Source of the DNA: Pyrus communis | Lineage: Eukaryota; Streptophyta; Magnoliopsida; Rosales; Rosaceae | Length of the DNA: 64,000 bases | Reading direction: 5' to 3' | Assembly: GCF_963583255.1 (NCBI RefSeq) | Contig: NC_084816.1 | Span: forward strand, 5,679,100 to 5,743,099 | Part shown: one piece after another, positions 46,558 to 61,000 of the stretch | Numbering within the stretch: the first letter of the stretch is position 1 | Layout of the letters: each line of letters begins with the position of its first letter | The notes under the pieces: model-generated | Told to the model about the DNA's origin: nothing | Databases searched by the model: none | What the model saw: only the letters and a program-made list of their open reading frames with translations | Position numbers and translations under genes: made by a program

Positions 46558-46899
46558 TGTTGAGAATGAATTCAACATTAATGGAAAGAGAGATCTTTGC
46601 ATGAGCTTATAAGTTGGGCTACTCCTTACATTGCCAATTGATTTTATGATGTAACTTCAACTTTCTTCATGGTATCAGAGTAGATTGTCCCATGTGTGAA
46701 GCCAACGGCCACATATGCTCCACGTCACCCATTTGTGTTGTTCACATGTAAAGCTTGAAAATTCGCCACACGTAAGAGGGCATGTTGAGAATGAACCACA
46801 CATTGATGTGAGAAGATAAATCTTGTATGGGCTTCTAAGTAAGTTGAGTTACTCTGTACATTGCCAACTGATTTTATGAAAGAACCTCAACTTTCTTCA
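46558..46899 (+). mobile_element. TRIM retrotransposon (miniature LTR element)
   Basis: Two short LTRs, 46558-46669 (112 bp) and 46783-46899 (117 bp), both start TGTTGAGAATGAA and end CAACTTTCTTCA. A primer-binding site, TGGTATCAGAG, follows the first LTR directly (46670-46680). A purine-rich GTAAGAGGG precedes the second. The internal part is only 113 bp and has no coding capacity. The LTRs are clearly diverged and no flanking duplication remains, so the insertion is old. Confidence 0.82.
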
Positions 46900-48355
46900 G
46901 GTGGTACAAGGGGAATCTATTGATATGAAAAAATTTAAAAAAATTACATCTAGTTAGGGAAGACAAAAATTTTACCTTTCATAAATCAAGAAAAACAAAA
47001 TGCAGGGACAGGGGGATGAGACATACATCTTACCCTTTTTGAAAAAGAAAATACAAGAAAACGAAAGGAGGGACATAAAGTTTATCACTTCTTGAAAAAG
47101 TAAATACAAGAAAAAGAGAGAAAGAGACGAGGGAGGGTGGGGGAAGAGGACCAAACCCCTCTAAAATAAAACATAAAAGATAAGAATTTGCAAGACAAGC
47201 TGTAAAACAAAAAGAAAACTCCAAAATGATTAGGTAAAAATGAAAATCATACATGAAGAAGGGGAGGTAAACTTGTAAGTCGTCATGCTCAAGAAATCTG
47301 AATGCAAAAAAGGAAGAATCCTTACAAGAGAAGCCATGTCAAACAAGTGAAGATAAAAAAAACCGTGTGAAAATCATTTCTCTTATTTGTACAAACGATT
47401 ATGTGAAAAAAAAGAAAAGAAGAGAAAATAAAACCTAAGAACTTAGGAGCATAGGTAAATACTATTCATAGAGTAACTTTCAAGTTTCAACACACCATCT
47501 TATGCGTGGATATTTTAAAAAATTAAAATAATAATATTGTTGTAATCAAGGAAATATAAACTCATGCACATTGAGTTATTTTAATGGCCTGAGCATGTAG
47601 CACTAGTTCTTGGTCCATTTTCTTGGATGTCATTTCTAGAAGCGGACCCAATAAAACCCACTAAAAGATGCCGGTCGGAATTGGCTAATACCCCAACTTC
47701 TCCTCCATTCTGTCCTCTTTTTGTTGGGTTTGGTGTCCTTGTTGCCCTTATCTTTTGGTATATACTAGCATCGATGCCCGCACGATGTTGCAGGTTTAAA
47801 AATATAGATGTTCAAATCTATTTACAACTATTACCAATTTGAATGAAATGTACGAAAGAATTTGTGAAAGCTGGACACGTGGAATATCAAGTTAAAACTT
47901 GTAATCACACGACAATTCAATCACATGACACAAACCACAATAACTCTTCACAAAAACATATTAGCCGAGAATGGAAAATCACAAAAAATAGAAATCACGA
48001 ACGATGAACTCTGACAAATCAGTAACCTCACTTATATAGCATTAGGATTAACTATGCTAATTTGCTTATGTAAGTGATCTATCTGCCTACAGTTCTCGTT
48101 TTTTTAGCAGACAATAGACCTTTTATTTATTTATTTATTTTTTTTGCAATAACATATAATACTGTAATAGAATGATGAAACAAAACACGTTAATTTTTTT
48201 ATACAACATGGGTTAAAATTATCTACATTTTACATGTGCATATTAAGGGAAGTGGTGGCTTTACTTTATAATTTCTGCGAGTTGGACACCTGCAATATCA
48301 ATAGTGACATAATTTGTTGTTAAGGCACTGGAAAAATTATATTAGAACCTGAACG
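46900..48355. other. intergenic, nothing recognised
   Basis: Purine-rich stretches (about 46970-47430) give long minus-strand open frames that are low-complexity and not called. The segment near 47766-47800 (ACTAGCATCGATGCCCGCAC) may be the edge of a dispersed repeat, but its end is unclear. Confidence 0.45.
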
Positions 48356-49790
48356 TGAAACCCCGTCCCAAATTATGTATAATATCATTTTAACAAAATT
48401 ATGAAATGACCATTTTGCCCCCTTATCCTCCTACCCTATCCGGATCCCCCTTCCCTTTTTAGATTTTCTGTGATTTTTTATATAACACACTCACTCACTA
48501 TCTCTCTCTCTCTCTCGCACACTCTCTCCCTCTCCCCGAACCTACCCATACCCAAGATCGAGAAAACGACGGCAACGACGACACCACCATGTCCACCGTG
48601 TCAACTCTCTCTCTCTCTCTCTCTCTTTCTCTCTTCTTCTCTGCGAAGCTAGGAAACCCAGCAAACTTCTCCGACGAACCCCATGGCCTTCGAGGTGTTT
48701 TTCGGCCAACTCCGGCCACCACTTGTCATGAAATTGGTATGAATCTCTTCTTTCCCTCCTAAGCTTCAATTTGATAGCTAGATCGCACCCTAAGGTTGAG
48801 AATCGGCATTGAACAGAGCTCGAGAAGCTCCGACCTTCCCTTTCGTCGAAACGGGGTCAAAATGACCCAAACCAAGAAACCCAGGTACCTTGGCCCAAAA
48901 CTTTGGGCCAGGCTGCCAAGCCCAAACCCATTAGAACCCAGCCCACTTCCCCTCGGCCCAAAACCCAAAGAGAACCGGGTCCTAAAACCCAAAGACTTGG
49001 GCTGGGCTTTCAAGCCCAAAGCCCATTAGAACCCAAGCCCAAATCCCTTTGAACCCAGGCCTTTGAGCCGTACTGACTTGGGCATTCGACCCATTAAACC
49101 CAGCCCATATCCATTTGGGCCCAGCCTAGAACCCCAGGCCCAAGCCCAGGACCCGAGGGCAAGCAACCTAGCGGAGCCCAAAACCCAGGCCATGCGTGAG
49201 TGGCGTGTGGGCCTGCGCGTGGGAGCCCATGAAAGGCCACCGGTGCCGATGCATGGAGCACACGCGCCGCCATCTACAGCAACGCCAAGGACTTTTTCAA
49301 CCAACTTTCTGACGACCCACGATGGCGAGTACAGCAGCCCTCGTGGGTACCCGAGGTCCCCCATTTAGTATTATTTATATATCAATTGAGCCCATTCATG
49401 TTTTGTTTTGCACCCCCTTAGGACATAAAAATAAGGCATACGATCCAAGCTACAAGGCATTCCCCTACCAGTGATATCGTGTCATCTTCTTTGCTTTTGA
49501 AACTACTTGTAATAACACTTTTTGTCACACCTTCTGTTGTATTCTAAATTAAATGTATACTCTGAACATGTCATGCATTATAACTAGCATTTTATTTGAC
49601 AGCTGAATATTATTATCTTATTTTGGTAAGGTTATATTTGAATATTACATTGTGTAGTTCGCACGAAATTTATATGCATGTTTCACATGTTCTCGGTATA
49701 TGCATTCATTAAATGGCTTGCGTCATCCTCAGGAGTTGGCTAGCACGTGGCCATCCCGCTGTCTCTGGACATGGGGATTGGAGCGTGTCA
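48356..49790 (+). mobile_element. probable solo LTR of a Gypsy-type retrotransposon
   Basis: The region starts TGAAACCCCGTCCCAAATTA and ends GGGGATTGGAGCGTGTCA, a TG...CA pair. It contains (CT)n runs (48500-48530, 48606-48630) and a 300-bp stretch of irregular GCCCAAACCCA blocks (48880-49195) that creates Pro-rich open frames on both strands. The shape and end motifs resemble long LTRs seen in Rosaceae. No flanking 5-bp duplication or internal domain was found, so the call is tentative. Confidence 0.5.
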
Positions 49791-52700
49791 CTAAAAAATT
49801 ACATGACACTCTAATCACATGATAGAAATCCACAGAGAACAGAAATTGAACAAAAGAAACTGACCACATTAATACAAAACTTATTTCCCAAGAAAGGAAA
49901 ATAAGCAAAAATACAAATTACCAAAGAAGAAATGAGGAAACATATCAACAACCTAATTTGTATACTCAATTCTTAAATAAGTATGATAGAGTTAACATTG
50001 TTACCAAATTTGATGAGCCCAACTAGAGCAAATTGAATATTAATATTCAAAGTGGATGAAAACGATGAGAATATGCTTTAAAAAGGTATTACGTTTGTAA
50101 TTATGTGTAGTACAATGGTGTGGGATTAGAAATTGGATATAAAACTGAATGATCATGCAAGGAAAATTACAGTGAGATTGTAAGGAGCGTGGAAAAGTAA
50201 TATAAACAACAACATGCAAGGAAAATAATCATTGTGTTTGTACCTGTGTGAAACCTATTTGTTGAAGCTGCAACTTGGATTGTTAGACAAAACTTGTAAC
50301 ATCTTCTTCCATACCTACACACCAATCATACAAACTTCATTCATTAGGATATGTTTGATCTTTCTGAAATTCCATGAATTGTAATTTTTTACCAAAACAT
50401 TAAAAAAGTGGACGGACAAAACAAATAGGTTTTAGTCCTCATTATAGTTAAAATAATTATATTATTTGACTATTAAATAGCATTGATACGTGTCATTTGG
50501 ATTTAGAAATTTAGTAATTGAAGAATCTCCAAGAAATTATCAAAGTGGATTCAAATTCATCAAAATTTTATTGAAATAAACTAAAAAAGGTAATAGAAAT
50601 CAAGCTAACCTGTGTTTGGTGTATGGAGGATACTGGATCTCCCTTTGGCCTTTGTAAATGACATGTTGTTCATTGTATACAAAGCTAAAAAAAGCACAGT
50701 GAAAATGTTAATCTAGGCCAGAAAAAGTATATATAGAGTGTATTATCTAAATATTTTTCATTAATTGCAAAAAAAAAATTCAAGGATGAGTCAAGAAATC
50801 TTTGAAGCAGAGAAATATAGCAAAAGTTTTTCCAATTGTGGCCATGCATAAACCACTTAAAAAAGCCAAGTATATTGACATAGCTGGAAAGCTAACCAAC
50901 AGACATTAGGTTATGTGGATAAAAATGGATTCAAATAGAATTGAAAAAAGGGTAGAAACAGATATTTAGGATTGAAATTGACACATGACACACACACACA
51001 CACACATATATATAGCAAAGAACATTAAGTTTTAAGCACGTCAACTCATGAAGCATGCCAACATATATATGCAAAAAGAATGATACAAATACCAGCACAC
51101 ACATGTAAAAGCAATTATTAACACAACTAACAAACATTTGTAAATTAAAAATTTTACACTATTTAACAACCCGACTCACCTTTCTTTTTTTTCTCTAGTT
51201 GACCAAGAGCACTTTGTAGCTCATGTAAAAGTGCTTCCATAACAATCTGCAGCAAGAAGTGAAATTACAAATTAAACACACAGAACAGTAAAAGTAAATT
51301 TCTTTTTTTTCATTCAAAGCTATGCATAACTGAAAAAAAGCATAATTGTAAAACAGAAAACAGATTAAGCTTTTTTTACAAAGCATATACAGTCTAAAAC
51401 CCGACGTTTATTAACAGTCAAAATTTTGTTTGTTTTACCTCCATAAGTTTGATTCTTTTCAGTGTTTTTTTAGAGCTTGACGAAACCATGAAGAGACAAA
51501 CAGCAGCACTCAACTGTTTTTGCAACCCTGTAACCAGTTACAGAAATAAGAATGCAGCATTTCTATTAAAGCATGTAATTCTCCTCTTCCTGTATTCTTC
51601 CCCCTTCTCTAGCCAAATAAAAATTTCCAAAACTATGTACCAAAAGCTCAAAAGTGGGATTCAAAGAGTCAACAAGTTCAAATGCTATATTTTTATTAGG
51701 ACTTCATAGTCTATTTAACACTTGGTTTCTTGAGTAGTAAGTTCCCCATTCTTTGTCTTGCTAATTTCACACGCCTACAACAAACAAAATACTTGAATAA
51801 TTTTAGTATAATTACCAAATTTTGACCGTTCAAAACTAAATCTCCTTTTTTTTTTTTTTTTGCACCAACTAAAGTACACATATGAATATCAAAACAAAAA
51901 CCTCCAATAGCATTCCCTTTCTATCTTAATTTTTGTAAAAGGAAACACAAATGGAAGAAAAATATTTCACAATTTGATCTTGTAACTCGTAACCACAGAG
52001 AGTCAAAAGCACTTCAATTATGTAAGGAGGGAAAAGGGGTGCAAATAACTGATGCTCAATCGAAATCACTGCCTAGTCGTCAACTCTTTATACGCAAAGA
52101 TTAGAAAAGTTTAGAATCAAGCATGATAGTTAAAGTTATTTTAGATTTTCCATGTTTGTAATCATTATGCTGCTATATAAACTGATGTATTGGCAATGGC
52201 ATACAATGCCTATAAAGCTACTTACTGCGCAATAAATTCCAATGCAATATATACTCATGTTCTTGTCTTCGCAAGCAGTCAGCTTCTACTGACCCATCGA
52301 AGACTTGATAAATATTGTCTGTTCCAACAATCGAACTGAAGCCTCGTTCCAAAAATCCTAATCACAAAACCAAGAATCACAATCAAAACAAATGATACAA
52401 ACACACACACAGAAAATATATACTTATATGTACATGGCTACTGTACAAACCGCTCTTTTTTCATAACCTTGGCATCAAAGTAAACCTTCATTCTACGCTT
52501 CAACCGCCTCATTATTTCTTCCTGCAAGTTTCCAACAAATCTATAAAATAAAGTGAAAGAGTAAAATAATAGATTATCATGGCAACAACTAAAGAAATTT
52601 ATCCGCACTGTCTCATTCAATCGCCTCATTCCATTTTCCCGTACTAAATAAAAAAGGGGTCAGTGAATCAATACAAATATTCATTAAAATAAAAAAGTAC

Positions 52701-53507
52701 AGAAAAATCTAAGATTTTCCTTAAGGGATATCCCAGAATTTAAATTCACGCTAAACCCATTTCCTAATTCTCTTAATTGAAGGGAACCCAGAAACAAAAT
52801 AACGAAAAAAAAAAAATGAAAAACTTATTCTCAGTATCCAAACAGCTCAAAGCCCAGAACAAAAAAAAAAAAAAAGAAAAAAGAAAAATACCTTTGCGGG
52901 TTTGGAGCTCTTTTCTTATAACTGTTACAGTATTGGTGTTGAGCCTCAATTCGTGGTGTTTCCGTCGGTAACAATCAAAGGTGGGGCTGCTGGTTTGGGT
53001 GAAGAAGAAGAAAAAGAGGATCCGAGCCTACAAACAAAATCACAAAAAGCAAACATAAACACAAAACCCATTTGCAAATCCAAAACCACAAAAAAAATAA
53101 AAAATAAAAAAAAAATTAGAACACCCACACTGAGAAAGCCGTAAAACTCAACAGGAAATGCCAACTTTTCTGGGAAACAAATTGAAACGAATCTAATTGA
53201 AAACCTGAAAAAAGTTGTAGCGGCTGAGTGATTTTTCCGGCAAGAAAACACCGTTGTCGATAATTCGTGAGAGAAAGATGGACGGTTGGAGTGCGAGAAA
53301 AATCACCATTTTGGAGACAAAGAAAGCTAGAGTTAAGAATAGCAGAAACTGAGAACGGCGATAGAGAGAAGCGAAAGCAGAGGTGAAGTCAAAAGTAGGT
53401 CCATCGATTATCGACACGTGGGAAAGGTGGGCAACTCTTCCTCAAGGTGACAGATGCGTGGAAAGAACAGGCAAAACCGTCTTTCCACTGCAGGAAGCAA
53501 TTCACAC
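49791..53507. other. intergenic; possible non-coding or decayed transcribed region
   Basis: No protein family is recognised. On the minus strand several exon-like blocks with GT-AG borders occur (for example 51440-51527 and 51180-51246), preceded by CT-rich sequence and a G-box CACGTG at 53415-53420. The blocks do not keep an open frame. A decayed gene or a long non-coding RNA is possible. A (CA)n(TA)n run lies at 50989-51014. Confidence 0.35.
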
Positions 53508-53678
53508 GAAAGATTTTTCAATGTGATCGGAACATAGGATTATACATTATGTGTTATTTGTACAAATAATACGATATGTGTGGTAAAAATTTAATAACTT
53601 AAAAAATACAATTTTCCACCACTTATATAAAAACACATGGTGTACCATCTGTGTTCCAGTCATAATGAAAAATTTCTC
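53508..53678. mobile_element. foldback MITE, family A, copy 3
   Basis: The left end GAAAGATTTTTCAATGTGAT pairs with the reverse-complemented right end GGAGAAATTTTTCATTATGA. The centre (GTGGTAAAAATTTAATAACT) matches that of the copy at 4679-4849. It is non-coding. Confidence 0.75.
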
Positions 53679-54184
53679 CACATCGGGAGGTCAGGAAGAA
53701 ACCAAGGAGCCAAAAAACGTCCATCCACTGGTCATCAACAGTGCCCTCCGAAAACTAAGTTTTAGTATATAGGATGTAGGCAAATTTAGCATCTACATCA
53801 GCAAAAGATGCAGGGTCTTTATTTTTCATGCAAGTATAACATTGCTTCAAAAGCACAATTCTAAATACTGCAACTGCTACAAAATGCAAATAGGATGGAG
53901 TGAAATTACAGATATGCTCCATATATTCTTATCCGTGTTGAGTTGTAGTTGGGTGACTTGAGTTGATAGTGAGAAAATATTGGTTACCATGACGTTGTTT
54001 TGTCATGATTTTGTTCTTTTTTATTTGTTTAAAGTTGATAATTCGAGTGTTTAAACTAGTGACTACTTGAGACGGTTGTCATAATCTCTGTATTTGGATG
54101 AAGCTGATGACAACCGTTGTCTACATGTTGCTAATGATTTTGGTTTTGCTACTCGGCAAACTCATGATTATATCATTATGAGTT

Positions 54185-55023
54185 TGAGGGAGGTGCTGGA
54201 AAATATAGAAAAAGGCAAACATTTTATTTACTTAGAGATTTTATTATTACTTTAAGGTCTAGGTTTCCTTGTCCTAGTGGACTAAGGTTGTTAATGCAGG
54301 GCTTTTTAGATCCCTTAAAATAATATATAGTTGATTTTGGGTCCAATTGATGGGCTTGGAGATAGTGCCCATTGAAAATGAGAAGATCAAGATATTGGGC
54401 CTGCAAGTCAGCCCAAGGAATCCAAATGATAGACACCACCACGAGAACGAAAGACAACCGCTCGTAAACTTGAATTGTCTACTGATAAGAAGATATGTGT
54501 GTAGAATTTAAAGTACTTTCTGACTGTTCAAGCTAGTTGACAAACATGACAACTTTCTTGCATGAAGCTCCAAGGACAGGTTTGTCCTGACGTCAACTCC
54601 AGACACGTGTTGGCCATTGACGGGAAATGAAGTCTATGAAGAGACATAAATGTTGTCAGGCCTAGCACTCGAGTAAAGTGCTCTTCAACCACTCTCTAAC
54701 GAGCGATGCGCTCGAGAAGCATCGACCTGAGAAATCATGCAAGTAGCTCTGTATAAATGTCACTTCCTCCCCATGTGTCATGTAGATAATGGGTCATATT
54801 TACGTGTTCGATCCATTAAATGATAGGATGGTATGAGAATTACATTGTGTTGAGAACTATTGTAATCCACATCAAATATATACTAGATCACTATAGTAGA
54901 TGTAGCCCATTTTTAGCGGTGAACCACTTAAATCCTTTTGTTCACAATCTAATTTTATATTCTGAGCCCACCAAAGGTTGACTATAATGATTTTTGTTGA
55001 CCTTTCAATTTTGAGCATTAACA
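54185..55023 (+). mobile_element. LTR retrotransposon remnant: polypurine tract and 3' LTR
   Basis: TGAGGGAGG (54185-54193) looks like a polypurine tract. It is followed by TGCTGGAAAATATAG, a common LTR start. The LTR-like body has a TATA box, TATAAAT (54752-54758), and a downstream stretch ending in GGTGAACCACTTAAATCC, as in many plant LTR R regions. The end is placed near CATTAACA at 55023 with low certainty. No 5' LTR is seen, so this is a truncated copy. Confidence 0.45.
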
Positions 55024-58000
55024 AATGTTTGTTTTGAATTTATTTCCTATTATTGCTAATTAATACTCTTATAAATACATACCTCTTTATGGATAAGAAT
55101 AAGTTTTGATGGTGTGTAGAATTTTGAAATACTTTGTTTGACTCTTTATTTTCACTTGTATCAAAATGTAGTTCCTTAACTTTTACATGTCTAAACGTAG
55201 TCAAGTTGACTTGAGTAGTATACCATCCTTTTATTGTAGAATATTATTTTGTATAAACAAAAGGTTTATAGTAAACATGGCCGTGTTTATATACGTGGAA
55301 ACAAAATGAGTAGAATGGGTGTCATTCCCATTCCAGACTACTTCGTTGTTTACCAAACCAAGCAGAATTAATAGCAACGCTAGTCCCACATAAAATCAGG
55401 AGTTCGATCCTGATATTTGGGGAATTGAAATCTGGAGTAGGGAGGTCGGATTGGGGAAGGCTGAATTGAAATTAAATTTTTTGTATCCAAATTACTATAC
55501 GTATTTTCTGCCTCTGCTGCAAAATTTCGTCGAGTTCCTTCATACCGAATTTGTAGATCTTTGAATTTGGGAACGATGATAACAATGATGGGTTTGCTGG
55601 AAGAGAGAAAGAGAAGGAGGAGGATAAAATGATTGTCCGGGTTTTTTTCACGTATGGGAACGATGATGGGTTTACTGGGTTGCTTTTTTTTTTTTTTTAA
55701 TTGTATTTGTTTTGATAAGACCATCTCCTTTTCAAATGAGATATCAAATTTTAAACATAAAACATAACTTTGACAGCCTATGTGGCACTTTGGCATCTTT
55801 TAAAGTTTCGCTCTCTACTCAATATGTCAAATTAAACAATTATTTTATTACATAATTTTCTTTTCTTTATTTATGTTTTATACTTGAAATTATATATATA
55901 TATATATAATTCATGATAAAATTCATATTAATTAACAACAGATACTGATACAAATAATCCAACAAAAGACAACCCCTTAATTGAAAGAAAAAAAAAAATC
56001 CAACTCAAAAATGATCACCTCGAAGAATAATTTTGTTCACAAAGCACTATAGGGTTTCTGTTGAAGCACAAAGCACCATAAGATGTTCACAAAACACTGT
56101 AGGATATATATTCACAAAGCAAATCCTTGATTAAAAAACAAAAATTGTTGATTAAAAAAAAAAAAGAAAAAAAAAGAGGTAGGATAGAAGACAAATTGCA
56201 ACAGTCATACAATCAACAATTAATTATAATAAATGTTAAACCAATAAAAGTTAATAAAAAATATTTAATAGCTAATTAAAAATTATTTGAAGCTGCAACC
56301 CCTCTATTGCCATTCCATATCATGTTACATAAGAATTGACATTTCGGTTGGAAAATATTAGTATTGTCTTTTTTTTTTTTTTTACTGTTATTACTAATGT
56401 GAATTTTTTGACATTTTCTTTGGTGATGCTCTAAGGAGTTTAATTTTAAAAGGAAAAATTAAAAACACAATCATTAAATACATTGCTCAAAATAGAACAA
56501 TTTTTTAGTTTGAACGTTTAGCTAAAATTGTATATTTACTAGCAATAGGTAATAAAATATAAAATAGAATTATTCTATTTGGTAATCAGACTAATTTTGA
56601 TTCCGATTTTGGACGATTGAACACAATTTAGGCGGAGATAAACTATATTTTGATTCCGATACCTAACAGACAGCTAGTAAATAAGCCTTTAGTGGCACCA
56701 TATTTGCTTGGAGTCCAACGCGTTAAGCACCATCCAAGTATATGACCTTTTAGATTAATGATATGTTTATCTAGGAGCATCTATCTCATTCTAAAAGACA
56801 AATGATCATGAGCACATAATCCAAGCTTAACTAAAGCTTCAATTTTAAATAGTATTTGGTAGGTAACAATAAGATTAATTTGAGTGGAAAAAATATAAAT
56901 ATCTATTATGTTATAGCCTATATTGATTCATGCATGCACAAGGAAAGCAAAAGAATTGGAGATATTGTCAATGTCAACCATGTCAATTAAGCTTGTATTT
57001 ATTTATTAATTTCTTGAACACAGTCCAAGCAACTCATAGCAATTCGGAACATCGATCGGCATTGCTGTAAAGTTATTCCCAATGCACAGCTCCTAGATTT
57101 TCTTGAAGTGGTCTCAAGACTCGCAACTTTTGAAACCATATGCAACGTACTTGAAGTACTGTGTAAATAGAATATTTTGCGACAAACACATAAAAAGCAT
57201 AAAAGAGGATACTTCATGTAGCATTGACCACTTTAGAAGCTAGCTGCAGACGTGTTCTGATTGCTGCAAAGAAAGTGATTGGCCCGTGGATTCTCTCGTT
57301 CAACTAATTCATAATTTTAATAACGTTATTTGACCAATATTTAATGTACACCTCTTCGTTCAAAAAATAACTGTAAGAGTAATATTAGGGAGATTAAATT
57401 TAAAAATTAAATGACGTGTTACAAATAAATGAGTATGTTTATCAACGCTTAAGTAATAAATCAATCATCAATTTCCATGTCATTTAGTTTTTAAAACTTT
57501 ATCTACAAATTTAATCTCTCTAGCGTTATCCTAAACATAACTATCCAATATAAAAACTATGTCAAGGAATTAAATTGGAGACAAGATTGTATCTTTCCAA
57601 TCTGGGATCATGCATTGTGTATCCTAAATCCTTTACCTGCAGAAAAAAGCATTCAGGCTTTGATATTGAATGCTCAAATAGCTTCCTACAGTCTTGTTTT
57701 AGATCGAGAGTATCGCGCACTCTGGTTTCTTCAGCAAAATTTTATTATCCTACCAAACAAAATAACAACACTAGCTCTTAGGAAACATTTTGCTGGATCA
57801 CTTGAGAACCCGTTTGATAATTATTTTAATTTTAATTACTTGTTAGCTATTTGCATTGGAGAAAATGAAGGATATAAAAGAGTGGAGGAGGGTTGGTGGG
57901 AGAGATATAGAAGAAATTTACTAGGAAAGTACACAAAATCAAAACTAAAAACCAAAAATAAAAAAATACAAAATTGAAAACAAATAAAACATCACCTAAT

Positions 58001-61000
58001 AAAGGCAGATTCAAGCTTTCATGCAGAATTAATGGATCTAGATCTTCAATAAATTAGGGTTAGCAACTTTTGTCGGACACTGTTCTTGAGCCTACTCAGT
58101 GAAAGCTTGATTATTTTGAGAGGGGATTTATCAGGGGTCGTGATTTTATATACTTGCACAAGTCCTGCCTTCAAATAAGACACAAAAATTAATCTACTTT
58201 CTATTCAACTGATGAGAAATAAATTTGGTTATCCACTCACTATCCAACCATATTACTTTATGATGCTCACAGATTAATATACTTCATATATATTTGTTTA
58301 TGTATTACACAAAGGCTTCGTTGAGAGAGAGAATTAGTTTGGATATAACTAATCACTATATTTTAAAGTATTTTAAAGGAAGAAATGAATGACAAATTTT
58401 TTATTTTGTTCAAGTTGAAGATTACTCGTAAAGGATAGTTGTCCCCTTAGTTTAATTCTACCATTTTTGTGGGAATTAGTAGGGTATCTTTTCTTCATGA
58501 GTATCAACTTGACAACATAAAGAATTTGTCATCCATTTCTTTCTTTAAAATTCGTTATACATAGTGAATACTCCTACCCAAACCAATCCTACGAGGCCAA
58601 AAGGGATTTCATATGTCATGAATTGGCATAGGACGTGTATAAACTAAAAGCTGATTCAGATATAAAACTTAAAACATCAGATTCCTGACATTATTATTCT
58701 TGTGTACCTAACCCCCTTAGAGATCAATAAAGGGTCTCTAAGCAAAGAGAATCAAATAAACATCAGAGCTCCAATTCCTAAACTACAGAAGAATATTGCA
58801 ATAACAACAAAATGATACGCCTCCGACAAAAATAAGGAATAATTAGTAATAACCTGGGTTGGTTAAGAAAGATTTTTAAACAATTACAACCCGTTGAGGT
58901 GTATTGACGTAAAAAGTTGATCAAAAGAACAATAGCACTCACTGCAACAGAATGGAATTCAACAAAGTATATGAAGCATTACTAATTCTGATTAAAGTAT
59001 TACCCTGCCCTCGTGCATTGCTGGTGGCCAATCCGAAGATCCATCAGGTGCTCTGGTGGTCTCGTGGTGTAAAAATGCCTAGAAAATCAATAAATATATA
59101 CACAATAAAAAAAATTGAGCAGAGATGGTGCTTTGGATCATATCATCTCACCTGTCCGTTTGAATCCAGGCAGCACTAGTAGAAGTGCAGAACTTAGTAA
59201 AGAGCTAATTAAAAAACATAAATCCAAATTTAAAGTAATCTTCATTTGTCAGACTTCTCGTCCGAAACAAGTTTATATTTCCAGGTTGTGAATGGATTCA
59301 CAAATCTAAGCACAACTAATCTACAATCCATGGTTAAAATTCAAAATTAATCGTAGGATACACCTACTGATTACGTTCCATCCATTAGTCAACTTAATTC
59401 TAGAAAGCAAACAACATATGGTAGAAGATAAAGACATGATTAATACTATCACTTTATAACTAATCTTCAAAGAACTTAAAGCCAAAATAATCCCAAAAAT
59501 CAATCGTCTCTGGCACCTCAAAGCTTGCTTTCTCACCTTCTTCACAGGGATCATCGGCACCGATTCCAAATAGTCATGTACCAGCTGATGCAGCATCATC
59601 AAGATTCCCACTCGAAGGAACTACCTTTCAAGTACAAAAGGAAGTTGAAGGAATATTCATATTTGTGTGGTACCAATTTATTCGATCGCTAAAGGTAGCC
59701 CCCTTGCTAAGGTATGTGAATCTTGATGATGCAGCACCCGCGAATACTGACTCACTCCGACTGATGGTCCTGAGATCTCCTCATGCAATTATGCAGACTG
59801 TAAAAGCAGAAACCCTAGCTAACCCTAAAAAGAAGACAATTTACCCATGAATGAAGGAGTGGACCCATAAAGTTGGAGAAAAAACGAAAAATAATCCATA
59901 TATCCTCTCGTATGAATATCAGTATGGAAGTACAGAAGCTAACCATCCACCTGATTTAAGAGAGACAATGAAAATAAAAACGATTAATGGGAAAGCTAAT
60001 ATGCCTATGGTTAAAGAAGAGAAAGAGTTGCATCCTAATTTTAAAGACAGTATGAAAAATCTTTAGAGAAGTACACAAAAGCTAACCTAAGCTAGCTCAC
60101 TTGTACGTTTGATTTTTTTTTGTTCCAAGGCTGGAGTTTAGGCTGATACAAGCAATACTATTTATACAAAGCCAGGTCCTTTTTTTTTTTTTTTTGCGGG
60201 ATAACTACATTTTACCCCCGCAAAGTATGAGGTGACTTTTAAAATGGGTGGTGAGGTTCAATTTTCTCACATTGCCGATTAAAGTTTTTAAAATTATATC
60301 AATTTACACCTTTTGGATATTTGAAAACCACCCTAAACAAAAAGGCTGTGAAGTGTAGTGAGCCTTTTCCCTACCATCCCCCACCCCCCTCTCCTCCTGC
60401 TCCAACTCTCTTCTCCCTTCTTCATGTGGGAGGAATTGGACAGGCGCCACTTATATAATTTAGAGTAAACTTGATATAAGTCTAATTTTGTGAGTCATTG
60501 CTGGTTGTAATATACTTTGTTAGATTAGGTCCACTAACTGATTATCCACATCAACTTAGTTTTTATTATCTTTCTATTAAATTGTGATAAATACCCTTTA
60601 TTTATATGATTATCTTTTACTTAATTTTGGGATTAAATATAAGAAATAACTATTGTTTCTCCTAATTATCTTAATTTTTTCTTCTAATTCATCACAAGTT
60701 AACTATGTTAATTAATCTATGTTGTAGGTACTACACACACACACACACATATATATAGTAAGATTAAGTTTTATTTATAGATGAAAATGTTTCGTTGAAC
60801 TATTTTCATGGATGATAGATAGATTAAGTTTTGTTTATTTTCATATCTACCTCTATCACAAGTTGAATGTATTTTACCATATGGTATAATATGATACCTA
60901 TATATAAAAATAAAAAAAATTATAACTATTTTCATTGAAAGTGATTAGATTTTTATATTTAAATATTCAAATTGAGTAAAGATGAATAAATCAAGAAATC

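Noticed and set aside
48796..49364. Pro-rich open frames on both strands
   Set aside because: They come from irregular GCCCAAACCCA repeats inside an LTR-like region and overlap each other on opposite strands.
51180..51527. Exon-like blocks on the minus strand (51440-51527 and 51180-51246) with good GT-AG borders that at first seemed to join into a coding sequence
   Set aside because: On careful reading the first block meets a stop (TGA) in the only long frame, and no protein family matches. I kept it only as a possible non-coding or decayed transcript.
52430..52630. Minus-strand segment reading EEIMRRLKRRMKVYFD, faintly like an ELMO-domain start
   Set aside because: It ends in a stop after 27 codons and the diagnostic ELMO motifs are absent.
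55380..55796. 138-codon minus-strand open frame
   Set aside because: It is Lys-rich and low-complexity, contains a local repeat of GGGAACGATGA-type sequence, and has no family motif or promoter context.
57615..57977. 120-codon plus-strand open frame
   Set aside because: No recognisable domain, codon usage typical of AT-rich noise, and it runs into an A-rich end.
59526..59632. Exon-like plus-strand segment after TTCTTCACAG reading GSSAPIPNSHVPADAASSRF
   Set aside because: It looks natural but I found no matching neighbouring exons or family. An opposite-strand segment at 59010-59080 looks equally natural, so neither can be trusted.
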